Origin: a bacterium
GTDB taxonomy: Bacteria; Vulcanimicrobiota; Xenobia; Xenobiales; JADMJV01
Length of the DNA: 58,064 nucleotides
Assembly: GCA_018780265.1 (NCBI GenBank)
Contig: JADMJV010000039.1
Coordinates: 1-58,064 of the forward strand
Direction: 5' to 3'
Of this stretch, positions 7,958 through 18,036 are shown one piece after another (the first letter of the stretch is position 1; each line of letters opens with the position of its first letter). The notes below the pieces were generated by a model that saw nothing but the letters and a program-made list of their open reading frames with translations, made no database searches and was not told the origin of the DNA. The position numbers and the translations under genes were made by a program.

Positions 7958-9199
7958 GTGCGTCGTTGGTTTCGCGACTTCTGGGAAATTGCGCCACTGG
8001 GCTTCAGTTTTGGCTGCGCGCTGGGCTGCTACTGGATGCTGCGCACCATGAAGAATGCACTGTTTATGGAGTTCGTGGGCCCCGAATACCTGCCCGTTGC
8101 CAAACTGGCTTCCATGGCTTTTTTGCTGATCATGCTGGTCCTCTACGGGAAACTGGTCGACTGGCTCGGCAAGCGGCGACTGCTGGGCATTCTTTACGTG
8201 GTCTACGCGGCACTCTTTGCCGGCTTAACCTGGGTCTTCACGCTTGAAGGCCGCCATCCCACGCTGGGCTGGGGTTTTTACCTGAGCATCGAGTCTTTTG
8301 GTTCGCTGGGGATCAGCCACCTCTGGTCACTGGCCGTGAATGCCACCCACGATCCGGCCGTAGCCGCTCGCCGCTTTCCTCTGTTGGCCGTCGGGGGTCA
8401 GGTGGGGGCAATCTTGTGCACCTTTTTGCTGGCTACCATGGCCCCAAGGTATGGTCTGGTGCCGCTACTTCTGCTGGCCTCGGTGTTGCTGTGCGTGGCC
8501 CCGGTGATGGCCCTCCGTTGGTTGCAGTCCAACCAGGTGCCCGACCGAATCGACGACACCCCCCGGGCCACTGGAATGATGGAAGGACTGCGACTGGTGG
8601 TGACCCGCCCTTACCTGTTCTCGATTCTGTGGATCGTGCTCAGTTACGAGTTAGTGGGGACGTTTCTCGATTATCAGATGAACAGCATGGCCAAGCATCA
8701 GTTGGGGTCTTTGGAACAGGTGACTCGCTTTCTGGGCATCTACGGCCTGGCTGCTAACACCATCTCTTTCGTTTTTGCCCTGACCGGTACCACTTTTTTG
8801 GTGCGGCGTTTGGGCCTGTCGGTCTGTCTGGTGATTTATCCAATCTTGTTGGGGCTGTTGGTGGTGATGGCTGCCTCTTTTCCCACTTTGTGGGTATTCT
8901 TTGCCGCCCAGATCGCACTGAAAGGCGCAGCCTACGGTTTCAATAAGCCCTGTCTGGAGTTGCTCTACGTTCCCACCACCGACACTATCCAATTTAAAGC
9001 CAAGAGTTGGATCGATACGGCCGGAAGCCGTGGCGGAAAGTCGTTGGGCTCGCTGATGAATGCCAACTACCCAACGGCCTGGTTGGTGTGGGCGGGGGCG
9101 GCCACTTGCCTGGCTTTCCTGGTGGTGTGGGCACCCATAGCGCGGCGCCTTGGCAAAAGCCATGCCGCCTTGCTGGAGTCAGGAGAAAGGTTGAGCTGA
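7958..9199 (+). CDS. Nucleotide translocase-like (NTT/Npt1) or MFS membrane transporter
   Basis: 413 residues with about 11-12 hydrophobic helices; GTG start 13 bases after the preceding stop. Features recall the ATP/ADP translocase family: LRTMKNALFMEFVGPEYLP at the start, then YGKLVDWLGKRRLL after the second helix. Near the C-terminus there is CLELLYVPTTD followed by FKAKSWIDTAGSRGGKSLGS, similar to the KxKGKxxxDxxGxRxGK stretch of that family. Several positively charged residues used by true NTTs for nucleotide binding cannot be confirmed by eye, so the substrate is open. It probably lies in an operon with the phosphatase and the PCS-like gene. Confidence 0.6.
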   Translation: MRRWFRDFWEIAPLGFSFGCALGCYWMLRTMKNALFMEFVGPEYLPVAKLASMAFLLIMLVLYGKLVDWLGKRRLLGILYVVYAALFAGLTWVFTLEGRHPTLGWGFYLSIESFGSLGISHLWSLAVNATHDPAVAARRFPLLAVGGQVGAILCTFLLATMAPRYGLVPLLLLASVLLCVAPVMALRWLQSNQVPDRIDDTPRATGMMEGLRLVVTRPYLFSILWIVLSYELVGTFLDYQMNSMAKHQLGSLEQVTRFLGIYGLAANTISFVFALTGTTFLVRRLGLSVCLVIYPILLGLLVVMAASFPTLWVFFAAQIALKGAAYGFNKPCLELLYVPTTDTIQFKAKSWIDTAGSRGGKSLGSLMNANYPTAWLVWAGAATCLAFLVVWAPIARRLGKSHAALLESGERLS

Positions 9200-9314
9200 G
9201 CCGGTCAATTCTGTAGAAATCGGACAGGACGGGAATGATTTACCAAACTTTGACAGAAAGATAAGAGTCTGGAACGCGACATCGAACAGAACCTGGTCCA
9301 GAAAGGGAACCGAT

Positions 9315-11051
9315 ATGCATTGTCCAGCCTGCGATAAAGAATTTAGTCCGGTGCATAGCCGCTGCCCTGACTGCAATGGGTGGCTGCGCACCAAACCCAC
9401 CGTGGGGGCAAAAGCTGCCCGGCCCGGTACCGATCTGGAGAACGCCCCTACAAACAAGCTAAACGCTGCGGTGATGGGTGGCAACGTCAATCTGCCTAGC
9501 CGTCCCACCAAGCCTGTGGCTGCTCCGCCTCCGCCTCAGCCTCCGCCCTCTATGCCGGGCCGGAGTGGGGGATTGAACGGTGGTTTGGGTGCCACCCCGT
9601 CCCCTGGGCCCAGTCCCAGCCTGGATGCTCCGGTCGGTCGCGGTGCTTTGGGGTCCGGATGGGAATCTTCGGGCAGCTTTGCTGTGCCGGCCGGTCAGTG
9701 GGGAATGCCCACCGAAACCGGCAAATTGCCGGCCTTTGGGGGAGCACAGGCTGGATCCGCAGGGCTGGGCGGGGCCCCCGGCGGTCTCGGCGGGCCAACT
9801 GGTCTGGGAGCTGGTTCTAACGGCGGCTTAGGCGCGCCTGGCAGTTTGGGGGGCGCTCCCTCCAGTCTTGGTGGACCGGCCGGCTTTGGGGCATCGCCCG
9901 GTCCGATGGGGGCGGCCTCCAATGGCCTGGGCGGATTTGGGGCCGCTCCGGCCGGCCCACAGGCCAGTATGCACGGTCCTCCTGCCACGCAATCCGGTCC
10001 TCCAGGTGGGGGGTGGTTGGGTGGCGATAACGGCGGTACAGCTCCTGCTCGTAATGGGTGGGCTGTCGATGCCTCCGCGGATGCCACAGGTCCGGTTGCG
10101 CGGCCTTCGATGCCCGGCATGCCGAGTGCTTCAGAGGCTCCGGCCCTGGCGCTACCAGACCACACGGTTTTTGTGGATATGGAGGCTCCCTGGGAAGAAG
10201 AGTCCTCCAAAGGGGGCTCCAATAAAGTCATCTACCTGGTGTTGGGTTGCCTGGTTTTGGGGCTCACTTGCTTTTCTGGCTACATCTTCTGGCAGAACCA
10301 GGTGTTGAAAACTGCTCCTCCGGTAGTTGTCAAGGAGAAGGGGGGAGATTCCGTCAGTGTGGGCCTTGGCTCCCTCAAGATGGCCAAGCAGGCTTACAAG
10401 AACAAGAAATGGGAAGAGGCCCAGCAGAGCGCGGAGTTGGCCCGAGACCTTATCGTTCCTCTCAAAGTCGCCCCGCCCGCCACGGTCAAGGAAGTCAAGA
10501 AGTTTTTTGAAAAGGCCACCACCCGTTGCGCTCAGTCCATGTTTGACAAAGCGAACCGTGCTGCCCAAGCAGGCGACTCGCGAATGGCCCTGGCGTACTG
10601 CCGAGATGCTGCCAAGATGTATGGCAAGTTGCCCAAGACTGGCAGCTTGCAGGCCAAGGCCTATGGATTGGAAGGGCGCATTTACCAACGGGACGGGGAC
10701 TCAGCCAGCGCCGAATCGGCCTTTCGTAGGGCGCATGCGTTGTATCCCGGCGGCGGCTACGATTCTCTAGCCAATCAGGCTCGTCAGTCGGGGGCGCCCA
10801 TTCCGGTGCAGGCGCCGAGTGCGGGGCCTGAGCCATCGGTCTCGGAGCGGCCCACCTTGGGTGGCGACCCTGCTTATCCCACCGGCACCAGCGCTGGCGG
10901 TTACCGCCCATCGGCGCCGCCTCCCGCGCCAGCTGCCGCTCCGGCGGCTGGCCCGGCCAGACCTCGCCCGGTCAACAACTATGTCCCGCCCAAGCGTCCC
11001 AGCAGTTCTGGCCGCAAAAGCGATCAGTTGCCTACCTACAACAAGCCCTAG
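9315..11051 (+). CDS. Zinc-ribbon, low-complexity, single-TM protein with TPR-like C-terminal region
   Basis: 578 residues. The N-terminus HCPACDKEFSPVHSRCPDC is a four-cysteine zinc ribbon. Residues about 75-290 are Pro/Gly/Ala-rich with many GLGG and LGGAP units, so disordered. A transmembrane helix lies at about 304-326 (VIYLVLGCLVLGLTCFSGYI). After it comes a helical region with TPR-like spacing (AKQAYKNKKWEEAQQSAELA, then YQRDGDSASAESAFRRAHAL) and a proline-rich tail. The topology suggests a cytoplasmic zinc ribbon and linker with an extracytoplasmic TPR. Function unknown. AAAGGGA about 8 bases upstream supports the start. Confidence 0.65.
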   Translation: MHCPACDKEFSPVHSRCPDCNGWLRTKPTVGAKAARPGTDLENAPTNKLNAAVMGGNVNLPSRPTKPVAAPPPPQPPPSMPGRSGGLNGGLGATPSPGPSPSLDAPVGRGALGSGWESSGSFAVPAGQWGMPTETGKLPAFGGAQAGSAGLGGAPGGLGGPTGLGAGSNGGLGAPGSLGGAPSSLGGPAGFGASPGPMGAASNGLGGFGAAPAGPQASMHGPPATQSGPPGGGWLGGDNGGTAPARNGWAVDASADATGPVARPSMPGMPSASEAPALALPDHTVFVDMEAPWEEESSKGGSNKVIYLVLGCLVLGLTCFSGYIFWQNQVLKTAPPVVVKEKGGDSVSVGLGSLKMAKQAYKNKKWEEAQQSAELARDLIVPLKVAPPATVKEVKKFFEKATTRCAQSMFDKANRAAQAGDSRMALAYCRDAAKMYGKLPKTGSLQAKAYGLEGRIYQRDGDSASAESAFRRAHALYPGGGYDSLANQARQSGAPIPVQAPSAGPEPSVSERPTLGGDPAYPTGTSAGGYRPSAPPPAPAAAPAAGPARPRPVNNYVPPKRPSSSGRKSDQLPTYNKP

Positions 11052-12089
11052 TCAGAGTCGGGTTGTGAACCAATAAAGCCCCATCAGTCCGGCCAGGATA
11101 GTCATGCCCTGACGGACTCTGGTGCCCGTCTGGTCGCGGCACAGCCGGAAGATGATTGGCATCAGAGCGGCTGCCACGCAGAGTTGGCCAACTTCTACTC
11201 CGAGATTAAAGGACACCAGCGGCAGCAGAGCCTGGCGGCCGGACAGTTGCAGTTCGGCCAGGACTCCCGCGAAACCCAGTCCGTGAATCAGTCCGAAGGA
11301 GAAGGCCAGTTGCCAGCCGCCGTTCATCTTTTGAGCGGCCAGACCGCGCCAGGCTACCAGCGCGGCGATGGTGATGGAAAGGGCGATCATTGGCTCGACG
11401 ATGTCGGCGGACAGGTGAACCACGCCGAAAACGGCCAGGGCCAGGCTGATGGAATGGGCCACCGAGAAGGCTGTGATCACCTGGAACCATCGCAGTAAGG
11501 AGCCGCCGGTCACGACCAGGGTGAGCAAAAACAGCAAGTGATCATAGCCCGTCCAGATATGCTTCACCCCCAACTCGAAGAAGCTGATAAAGGTTGTCTC
11601 TGGTTTGGGCCCTTCTTTCCAACTTAACGATTGACGTGGGTTGCTGGGCTTGAGCAGTAATGTCTTGTTCTCTCCTAAATGATTGGTCAAGATCGCCAGA
11701 CATTGCTGGTCGGTCGCCGACGGCAAATACAGTCGATATTCCACGCCCAGAGTGGGCGAGGGAGGGCACTCAAAACGCACCGGAATGGTCAGTTGGGAGG
11801 GACTTTGGATCACCTCCCCCTGGTTCAGGGCAGGTGCGATGGATTGCCCGTTAGCGTCGAGCAGCAGAATTTTCCCTGCAGTCAGGGTGTCCCATCCGTT
11901 GGACAGTTCGTCACGGCCAATCTGGCCATCTCGGTTGCTGTCACAGCCTGCAAAAACGGCCACGGGAGCGCGCCATATCCCCACCCACCCACCTTCCTGC
12001 TGGCTCAACTGGAGAAAACCGTCATCAATGCCGTGGGCCAAGGTCCGGTGTGTCAACCAGAACAGGAACCAGAGAATGCGTATCTGCAT
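11052..12089 (-). CDS. HupE/UreJ-family membrane protein with an EF-hand-like loop
   Basis: 345 residues. A signal-like hydrophobic N-terminus ending in LAHG is followed by an extracytoplasmic domain of about 150 residues. Within it CDSNRDGQIGRDEL is a canonical 12-residue EF-hand loop (D1, N3, D5, G6, I8, E12). From about residue 170 the motif ELGVKHIWTGYDHLLFLLTL begins a HupE/UreJ_2 membrane domain of about six helices with conserved His in GVKHI, GYDH and GLIHGLGFAG. HupE-type proteins are linked to nickel or cobalt uptake, but no hydrogenase or urease genes are near, so the metal is not known. The stop touches the end of the zinc-ribbon gene (convergent). Confidence 0.8.
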   Translation of the reverse strand: MQIRILWFLFWLTHRTLAHGIDDGFLQLSQQEGGWVGIWRAPVAVFAGCDSNRDGQIGRDELSNGWDTLTAGKILLLDANGQSIAPALNQGEVIQSPSQLTIPVRFECPPSPTLGVEYRLYLPSATDQQCLAILTNHLGENKTLLLKPSNPRQSLSWKEGPKPETTFISFFELGVKHIWTGYDHLLFLLTLVVTGGSLLRWFQVITAFSVAHSISLALAVFGVVHLSADIVEPMIALSITIAALVAWRGLAAQKMNGGWQLAFSFGLIHGLGFAGVLAELQLSGRQALLPLVSFNLGVEVGQLCVAAALMPIIFRLCRDQTGTRVRQGMTILAGLMGLYWFTTRL

Positions 12090-12139
12090 GGCGGAGGTAT
12101 GCCGCAGGTTGGCCTCACTGTCCTTCCGAAGGGTTATCC

Positions 12140-13402
12140 ATGAAGCAGTCAGTCCTGAGTCTGGCTATGGCGTGGTGCCTGGTGGGATGTCAGCAGGCTA
12201 AGCCCCCTGTCTCGAATGGGGCCGTCACTGCGACCGGCTTTCAGTTTGCTTACCGATTTCGAGAGATTCCTCCCGTTGACCTCGACAATGAAATTCGGTT
12301 TTACCGGGAAAAACTGAAGCTGGTGCCTGCGGATGCGGCAGTTCAGGTGGCCCTGGCCCAGGCTTATCTATCCAAGGCGCAGTCCAGCGGTGACGTAAGC
12401 TATTTTGGCGAGGCCGAAAAGTTGGCGCGGTCGGCCCTCAAACTCAAGCCGCGCAATCCTAAAGGGGCTCACATGGTCTTGGCCAGCCTGGCCGAGGCGC
12501 GGCACGACTTTGCGGATTCGTTTACAATCGCCCGGTCGATTCACGAGCAAGACGCCGGAGATTTTGATGCCCGCGCTATGATGAGTAATAGTTTGATGGA
12601 ACTGGGTCGCCTGCCGGAGGCACTGGTTTTAAGCACAGCCCTCGTGCAAGACATGCCGGGCACGGCTTCGGCATTGCAAGCGGCCAGGGTTTTGATTGCC
12701 TCCGGCCGGGACGCGCAGGCTCGACCGCTGATTGAGGCGGCCATTCGCCAGGAGCAACCTCAAGAAAACAAGGCCTCGGCCCGACTGCGATCTTTGTTGG
12801 GAGAGACGGAGTTGCGTCACGGCAATTTGGAGGAGGCTGAGAAGCTTTTGCAGGCTTCTTTGGAAGCTTCGCCAGAGAATCCGCAGACCTGGGAGATTTT
12901 GGCCCGCCTCAAGTTGCGTCAGGGTCAGGGCGCTGAAGCCGAGAAACTCTATCTGGCCGCTTTTGCCAAGACTCAGCATCCTCTGTTGTTGCGCGAGGTG
13001 GCCATGATCAAGTTGGCGCGTGGCGAGGAGGCGGAGTCCGGGGTGATTTTGGAGCAGGCCGAGACTCTACTCAAGCCCGAGGTGGCACGGGGCAGCTACG
13101 GCCATGCTCGTGATCTGGCCCGAGTGTATCTGGATCTGAAGCGCCCGCGGGAAGCCCTCAAGCTGTTGCAGCAGGAGGAGAAACAACGCCAGGACTGGCG
13201 GCTCTACGAACTCAAGGCCATAGCGCTGGATCGATGCAAGGACCGCGATGGAGCCTTGCAGGCTCTAAAGAAGGCGCTTGCCAGCGGCATTCAGGAGCCG
13301 TCCCTTTATCAGCGGGCAGTCTTGTGGGAGCCCGCTGCGGGCTGGCAGGAAAAGTTAAAGGCCATCGATTCCAGCTACACTCCGTCCCTGCTGGAACCAT
13401 AG
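12140..13402 (+). CDS. TPR-repeat lipoprotein
   Basis: 420 residues starting at the ATG with GAAGGG 7 bases upstream. A signal peptide ending in a lipobox (AWCLVGC, Cys at about 17) marks it as a lipoprotein. The rest is helical tetratricopeptide repeats: pairs such as AAVQVALAQAYLSKA, AEKLARSALKLKPRNPKGAH, LGETELRHGNLEEAEKLLQA and TWEILARLKLRQGQGAEAEK recur every 34 or so residues. It probably acts as a protein-interaction scaffold on the periplasmic face. It is divergent from the HupE-like gene with about 50 bases between starts, and may be co-transcribed with the MshEN-like repeat gene. Confidence 0.8.
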   Translation: MKQSVLSLAMAWCLVGCQQAKPPVSNGAVTATGFQFAYRFREIPPVDLDNEIRFYREKLKLVPADAAVQVALAQAYLSKAQSSGDVSYFGEAEKLARSALKLKPRNPKGAHMVLASLAEARHDFADSFTIARSIHEQDAGDFDARAMMSNSLMELGRLPEALVLSTALVQDMPGTASALQAARVLIASGRDAQARPLIEAAIRQEQPQENKASARLRSLLGETELRHGNLEEAEKLLQASLEASPENPQTWEILARLKLRQGQGAEAEKLYLAAFAKTQHPLLLREVAMIKLARGEEAESGVILEQAETLLKPEVARGSYGHARDLARVYLDLKRPREALKLLQQEEKQRQDWRLYELKAIALDRCKDRDGALQALKKALASGIQEPSLYQRAVLWEPAAGWQEKLKAIDSSYTPSLLEP

Positions 13403-13439
13403 GGAGGGACTCTGGCGAGACTCCGCCAAATAATGCAGT

Positions 13440-14498
13440 ATGAGCAACCGGGAGGAATTCGTCGGCCCTTGCCAGTCGGCCGATCGGAGAAGCCAGGGAC
13501 GAGTCCCTGAGTCGCTGATTGCGGCCTTGCATCCTCTGTTGCGCCAGTACAACGTGACCCCTCTGCAGCTCGCGTTGCGTTGCGCGATGGTCGACCCCGC
13601 GGATCATGCGTTGTGTGATCAGTTGGCTCAGGTCAGCGGTTTCAGAATTGAACCGGTATCGATGTCGCAGACGGAAATGGTCAGCGAGTTGGTGCGACCG
13701 CTGCTCCATCGGATGTTGGCCCAGGTCAGTGCCCAGCCGGGTTCGCTTTGGGTTCCTGATAGTGACACTTTGTGGGAGAGCCTGTCCCACGAGAATCGCA
13801 CGGCCCTGATGAGTCACTTGCTGCAGCGGATCAAACTGCAAATGGCTCCGGTCGCTCAGCGCTTTCGCTGCTATCCAGCCGGGCTTTCGCTCACGGTGAC
13901 TATGACGGACCCTGACAACGATGCCGTGCTGGATGAAATTTGCGAAATGACCGGTTGGGACGTTCGTTCGGTCGATGTTGCTCCTGAACAGTTCCCGGAG
14001 GCCTGTCGTTTTGAGGTCCCGCCCAGTTGGGACGATCTGTTGGGCAGGGAGGAGTTGGCCCGGCTGCGACCTATGCTGGAATGTCACCAGGTGAAGCCTT
14101 ATCAATTGTCGCTCCTGTTGGCCATGGCCGACCCCAATGACTGGCGAACGCGTCAGGAAGTTGCCGCTATCACCGGACTTGCCATCCAGCCTTTCCAGGC
14201 CGAAGCGGATGAGATCGCGGCGGCGTTACACGAGAAAGTGGGTAGCGCCGAGGAAGACCTGTGGCGTCAGGCGGCTATCGTTCCCCTGTTCTTTCAACTG
14301 GACCAGCTCGCACCGTTGCTGTTGCAACATCAGGTCCTGCCTCTCAAATTGGTGATGCACCTTGGTCTGGCTAACCCCAAAGATGTTTTGGCCCTCCACC
14401 AGATCAGGCTGATGACGGGCTTCGAGGTCGAGCCCGTCGAAATGACGGGCTCGGCCATCGTTGCCATTGTAGAGAGAATGCTACGCCAGGCCCACTAA
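13440..14498 (+). CDS. Protein of four tandem MshEN/GspE-N-like repeats, no ATPase domain
   Basis: 352 residues. Four similar units of about 65-80 residues can be aligned by eye. Each has a helix, a hydrophobic strand, then an MADP-type turn, a helix and a TG[F/W/L] segment: [82 protein letters not shown]. That pattern is the core of the MshEN/GspE N-terminal domain, which in MshE binds c-di-GMP and normally precedes a secretion or pilus ATPase. No Walker motifs are present. The domain name is from recalled pattern, not a search. A link to the pilin operons or the degenerate HD-GYP proteins in this window is speculation. Confidence 0.55.
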   Translation: MSNREEFVGPCQSADRRSQGRVPESLIAALHPLLRQYNVTPLQLALRCAMVDPADHALCDQLAQVSGFRIEPVSMSQTEMVSELVRPLLHRMLAQVSAQPGSLWVPDSDTLWESLSHENRTALMSHLLQRIKLQMAPVAQRFRCYPAGLSLTVTMTDPDNDAVLDEICEMTGWDVRSVDVAPEQFPEACRFEVPPSWDDLLGREELARLRPMLECHQVKPYQLSLLLAMADPNDWRTRQEVAAITGLAIQPFQAEADEIAAALHEKVGSAEEDLWRQAAIVPLFFQLDQLAPLLLQHQVLPLKLVMHLGLANPKDVLALHQIRLMTGFEVEPVEMTGSAIVAIVERMLRQAH

Positions 14499-15745
14499 TT
14501 GCTGGCAGCCATGCGGGCTTCTTCTACCTGCGCGAACGACTTGGTGATAATATCCAGGCTGGTTTTAAGTTGCTCCTCGGTGATCACCAGGGGTGGCGCG
14601 AAGCGAATGATGTTGTCGTGAGTTGGCTTGGCCAGCAATCCGTGGTTTTTCATCGTGACACAGATGTCCCAGGCGTCGGCGCCAGCGCCGTGATCGATCT
14701 CGACTGCATTGAGCAAACCTTTGCCACGCACTTCGTGGATCCAGGGATACTTGAGTTGGCGCAGGCCCTGACGGAGCATCTCTCCCATTTTGGCGGCGTT
14801 GTCGGCCAACTTTTCATCCTTGAGTATCTGCAATGATTCCAGGGCCACGGCGCAGGCCAACGGGTTGCCTCCGTAGGTCGAACCGTGTTCGCCGGGCTTG
14901 ATGCCAAGGATGACTTCGTCGTCCGCCAGTACAGCCGAAACCGGCAGCACCCCTCCCGACAAAGCTTTGCCGAGAATGAGCAGGTCGGGTCGGACGCCTT
15001 CGTGGTCGCAGCAGAGCATTTTGCCCGTGCGGCACAGACCCGTTTGAATCTCATCGGCGATCATCAGCACTTTGTGGCGAGTGCATAGTTCGCGCACTCC
15101 TTTGAGGTAGCCGTCGTGGGGCACGAAGACGCCGGCCTCCCCTTGGATCGGCTCTACCATAAAGGCGCAGATGTGGGGGTGGGCGATGGCCTTCTCCAGG
15201 GCGGCTAAATCGTCGTACGCAATAACGTCAAATCCTGGCATGTAGGGGCCAAAGCCGTCGTGGCAATCGGGATCGGTCGAGGTGGAGATGGCCGCCAGGG
15301 TGCGCCCCCAGAAGTTGCCGCTGACGAAAATGACCCGAGCCTGATTGTCGGGGATGTTCTTGTGCAGATATCCCCAGCGCCGGGCCAACTTAAGAGCCGT
15401 CTCGCCGCCTTCCACGCCGGTGTTCATGGGTAGGACACGCTGGTACCCGAAGTAGTCGGTGACATATTTGCAGTATTCGCCCAAAATGTCGCTGTGAAAG
15501 GCTCGCGAGGTCAGCGTGAGCCGCTGGGCTTGATCGACCAGGGCCTTGATGATACGGGGGTGGCAGTGGCCCTGATTGACCGCAGAATAGGCTGACAAAA
15601 AGTCAATATAACGCTCTCCCTCCGGACTCCACATGTAAATGCCTTCGCCCCGGCTCAATACCACTGGCAGGGGATGGTAGTTGTGCGAGCCGTAGTGGTG
15701 TTCAAGGTCCATGGCAGTTTGGGACGAGGTTGAGTTATATTTCAC
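14495..15745 (-). CDS. rocD: Ornithine aminotransferase (ornithine--oxo-acid transaminase)
   Basis: 416 residues, the usual length for the family. This class III PLP enzyme interconverts ornithine and 2-oxoglutarate with glutamate semialdehyde and glutamate. The N-terminus [19 protein letters not shown] and the block [18 protein letters not shown] are diagnostic for ornithine aminotransferase. Asp231 in [14 protein letters not shown] and the Schiff-base lysine at about 260 in [10 protein letters not shown] are present. I chose the GTG start because GAGGGAGAA lies about 8 bases upstream and the protein then begins like its homologues; an ATG further upstream adds 23 unlikely residues. It converges with the MshEN-like gene by 4 bases and has no arginine-catabolic neighbours. 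Confidence 0.92.
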   Translation of the reverse strand: MKYNSTSSQTAMDLEHHYGSHNYHPLPVVLSRGEGIYMWSPEGERYIDFLSAYSAVNQGHCHPRIIKALVDQAQRLTLTSRAFHSDILGEYCKYVTDYFGYQRVLPMNTGVEGGETALKLARRWGYLHKNIPDNQARVIFVSGNFWGRTLAAISTSTDPDCHDGFGPYMPGFDVIAYDDLAALEKAIAHPHICAFMVEPIQGEAGVFVPHDGYLKGVRELCTRHKVLMIADEIQTGLCRTGKMLCCDHEGVRPDLLILGKALSGGVLPVSAVLADDEVILGIKPGEHGSTYGGNPLACAVALESLQILKDEKLADNAAKMGEMLRQGLRQLKYPWIHEVRGKGLLNAVEIDHGAGADAWDICVTMKNHGLLAKPTHDNIIRFAPPLVITEEQLKTSLDIITKSFAQVEEARMAASN

Positions 15746-15881
15746 TGGAAGGTTCTCCCTCAGAAAGCTTGTGATTTTGGGATTCGAAATCCCCTCTGTC
15801 CAATCCCTCCTCAAGCACCCTTGCCTTTGCTCCCCTGGGCGCTTCCAGAGGGTGACTTGCCATGGTGTCGAACCCGACCGG

Positions 15882-17969
15882 ATGCAAGTGCCTCTCTACG
15901 AGGTTTTACAAAATGCCTTGAAGGGCTGCGGTAAAGAGGTCAAGGCACTGCTCGACGAGGCCTGGGCGGCGGCCCAGCGCGGCCAAACTGAACAGGCCGT
16001 GGCCGTGGCCCGCAAGGCAGTGGCCCTGGGCCCTCAGGCCGCCGGGCCTCATTTACTGCTTGGTTTGTGTTTGTTTCGGGCCGGCCAGATGGTCCAATGC
16101 GCGGCCGAGTTAGATCCCCTCTGTGCGGATACCCTGGCCGGTGTGGCCGCTCCGCTCTACGCCGGCCGCGCGCGTGTTGAGTTGGCGCAGGCCAGCCAAC
16201 CCCCTGACTCAAAGCTGCTTGATGAGGCCTATCGCCTGTTTCAGCGCGCTGAAGAATTGGATGCGCGCAACGGGGATATCCCCTTTGCCATGGCCCAGAT
16301 TCACTGGTTGCGCAGAGAAGATTTGGCGGCTTTGCGTTGTATCGAACAGGCGGTTCGGGCCGACGGTCAACTCGACTATCACGACCTGGACGCACTCGAG
16401 ATGGGGGCGCGCATCCGCATGCGGCTGCGCAATTGGCCGGCCTTCGATGATACCGCCCGGCGCATCGAGCGCGCCTGCCACGAGGATATGCAGCGCCAGC
16501 AGGCGGCCCGCATTCTCCATCAACTGGCCGGTGAGGCCGCTCGTGAAGGTGGCCAACTGTCCGCTCTGCGGGCGGCTTACCTGGCCGTTCAAGTCTGTCC
16601 CGGTGATCAGATAATCGCGCAGACTTGGGAAGGGTTGAGTCAGTCGTGTTCCGCCGAATTGGTGGCTAAGGTGCGGGCCGAGCAGACCGGGTCGGCCACG
16701 GTTCGGATGTCGGCCACAAAGGCTCCATCTTCGCAGCCGCCCGAGCTGGCATCCAGTCCAACCGACTCGCGCTCTGCGAGCTATTCGGCCGTTGTGGTGG
16801 CTGCCCTGGTGGCCGTCATCCTCTTTGTCTTTGTGGGGCTGGGAGCGGTTGCTCGCTATTACTTTTCCAAGCCACGACCGTTTTGCGGAGAACTGACACC
16901 CGCCCAAGGACCGGGTGCCACTGCCTGCAAAAACTTGCTGCGCAGCTTTGGGCAAAAGTTGCTGCAACGACAGAAGGGCAAGGAAGAGTTTCCGTTTCAG
17001 GCAGAGGACATCGAGGACCTACCCAGTTGTCCACTGTCGGATGAGGCCTACGGATTCTTGTCCAGCGACGATAACAAGCAGGCCTGGCTGTTTTGTAAGG
17101 GGGCCACTCATGGATCCCCCAATTCTCCCTCCTTTGATCTGGAAAAGGGCGAAATAGTGGACGGAGCTATCGAGCCACCCAAGGGAAGCTGGGCACGTTT
17201 TCAATGGCTGTGCTGGACCGATCAGGAGTCTCGATATCCTGAAGCCCTGGAAGAGGCCTCCAGGCGCAGCGATGCCGCCCAGGTGGGAAGTTGCCGCAGT
17301 CTGGCCTTGCGCTTGATGCACCGCCATGAAGAGGCGCTGGACACCTTGCTCAAAAGTCAGACCGACAAACCGACGGGGGCCATTTCATGTTATAACGGAT
17401 TGGGGCGTTACGATGAGGCATTGGCCCTGGCGCGTTTTCATGATGAGCCAGCGACGCGCATCTTTTTTCTCAAAGGGGATTTTCGCAGCGCTTTAGAGGA
17501 GGCCGCCAAGAATACCGGCGCCATACCTGACATCACCTTCATGTGGGTCTCCCTGGCCCAAGGCGACCACGCGGAAAATTTTCGCCAGGCCAATCGCTTC
17601 CTGGAGGCGGCCGGGTGTGGTTCGAGTGATTCGGTGTATGCTGTGGCCATGTTGGTGATTTCGGCTATCGCCGAGAAGGACGAGAAGCGCCTGGAGGTCA
17701 GTCGTGCCGTGCTAAAGCGCGCCCTCCACGAGAGCCCTCGCTGTTGGCCCTTTCCCTTGCTGCAGATGGTCAATGGCGAAACCACCGAGGCGGCGTTGGA
17801 GCCCGCCTGTGCCCCGGCTCAACTCATGAATTTGAAGCTTTTTGCTGGTTTGTTGCTGGAGGCCAAAGGCAAGGGTCAGGAAGCCCATCTTCGCTATCAA
17901 TGGTTGGCCGATCATGGAGACAAGAACAACTTTGAATATCGGGTGGCCCTGCAGCGTCTTGGACTCTGA
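15882..17969 (+). CDS. Large TPR protein with a central transmembrane helix
   Basis: About 695 residues from the ATG at [11 protein letters not shown] longer frame back to 15711 overlaps the divergent aminotransferase start and is rejected. The N-terminal 270 residues are TPR-like helical pairs ([38 protein letters not shown]). A transmembrane helix lies at about 301-327 ([20 protein letters not shown]). The C-terminal half again has Ala-rich helical repeats ([32 protein letters not shown]). The function is unknown; the topology resembles the zinc-ribbon/TM/TPR protein at 9.3 kb. It is followed by the transketolase operon after 67 bases. Confidence 0.65.
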   Translation: MQVPLYEVLQNALKGCGKEVKALLDEAWAAAQRGQTEQAVAVARKAVALGPQAAGPHLLLGLCLFRAGQMVQCAAELDPLCADTLAGVAAPLYAGRARVELAQASQPPDSKLLDEAYRLFQRAEELDARNGDIPFAMAQIHWLRREDLAALRCIEQAVRADGQLDYHDLDALEMGARIRMRLRNWPAFDDTARRIERACHEDMQRQQAARILHQLAGEAAREGGQLSALRAAYLAVQVCPGDQIIAQTWEGLSQSCSAELVAKVRAEQTGSATVRMSATKAPSSQPPELASSPTDSRSASYSAVVVAALVAVILFVFVGLGAVARYYFSKPRPFCGELTPAQGPGATACKNLLRSFGQKLLQRQKGKEEFPFQAEDIEDLPSCPLSDEAYGFLSSDDNKQAWLFCKGATHGSPNSPSFDLEKGEIVDGAIEPPKGSWARFQWLCWTDQESRYPEALEEASRRSDAAQVGSCRSLALRLMHRHEEALDTLLKSQTDKPTGAISCYNGLGRYDEALALARFHDEPATRIFFLKGDFRSALEEAAKNTGAIPDITFMWVSLAQGDHAENFRQANRFLEAAGCGSSDSVYAVAMLVISAIAEKDEKRLEVSRAVLKRALHESPRCWPFPLLQMVNGETTEAALEPACAPAQLMNLKLFAGLLLEAKGKGQEAHLRYQWLADHGDKNNFEYRVALQRLGL

Positions 17970-18036
17970 GTGTTGGCTGCGAAAGGAACCGCAGCCCTGG
18001 CCGTGAAACCCTGCAGCACCCCGAAAGGAGGCCGTC

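Noticed and set aside
9750..9960. Repetitive GGCGGTCTCGG-like DNA that could suggest a repeat array
   Set aside because: It encodes the Gly/Leu/Pro-rich linker of the zinc-ribbon protein, with irregular units and no spacers, so it is not CRISPR or a tandem DNA repeat array.
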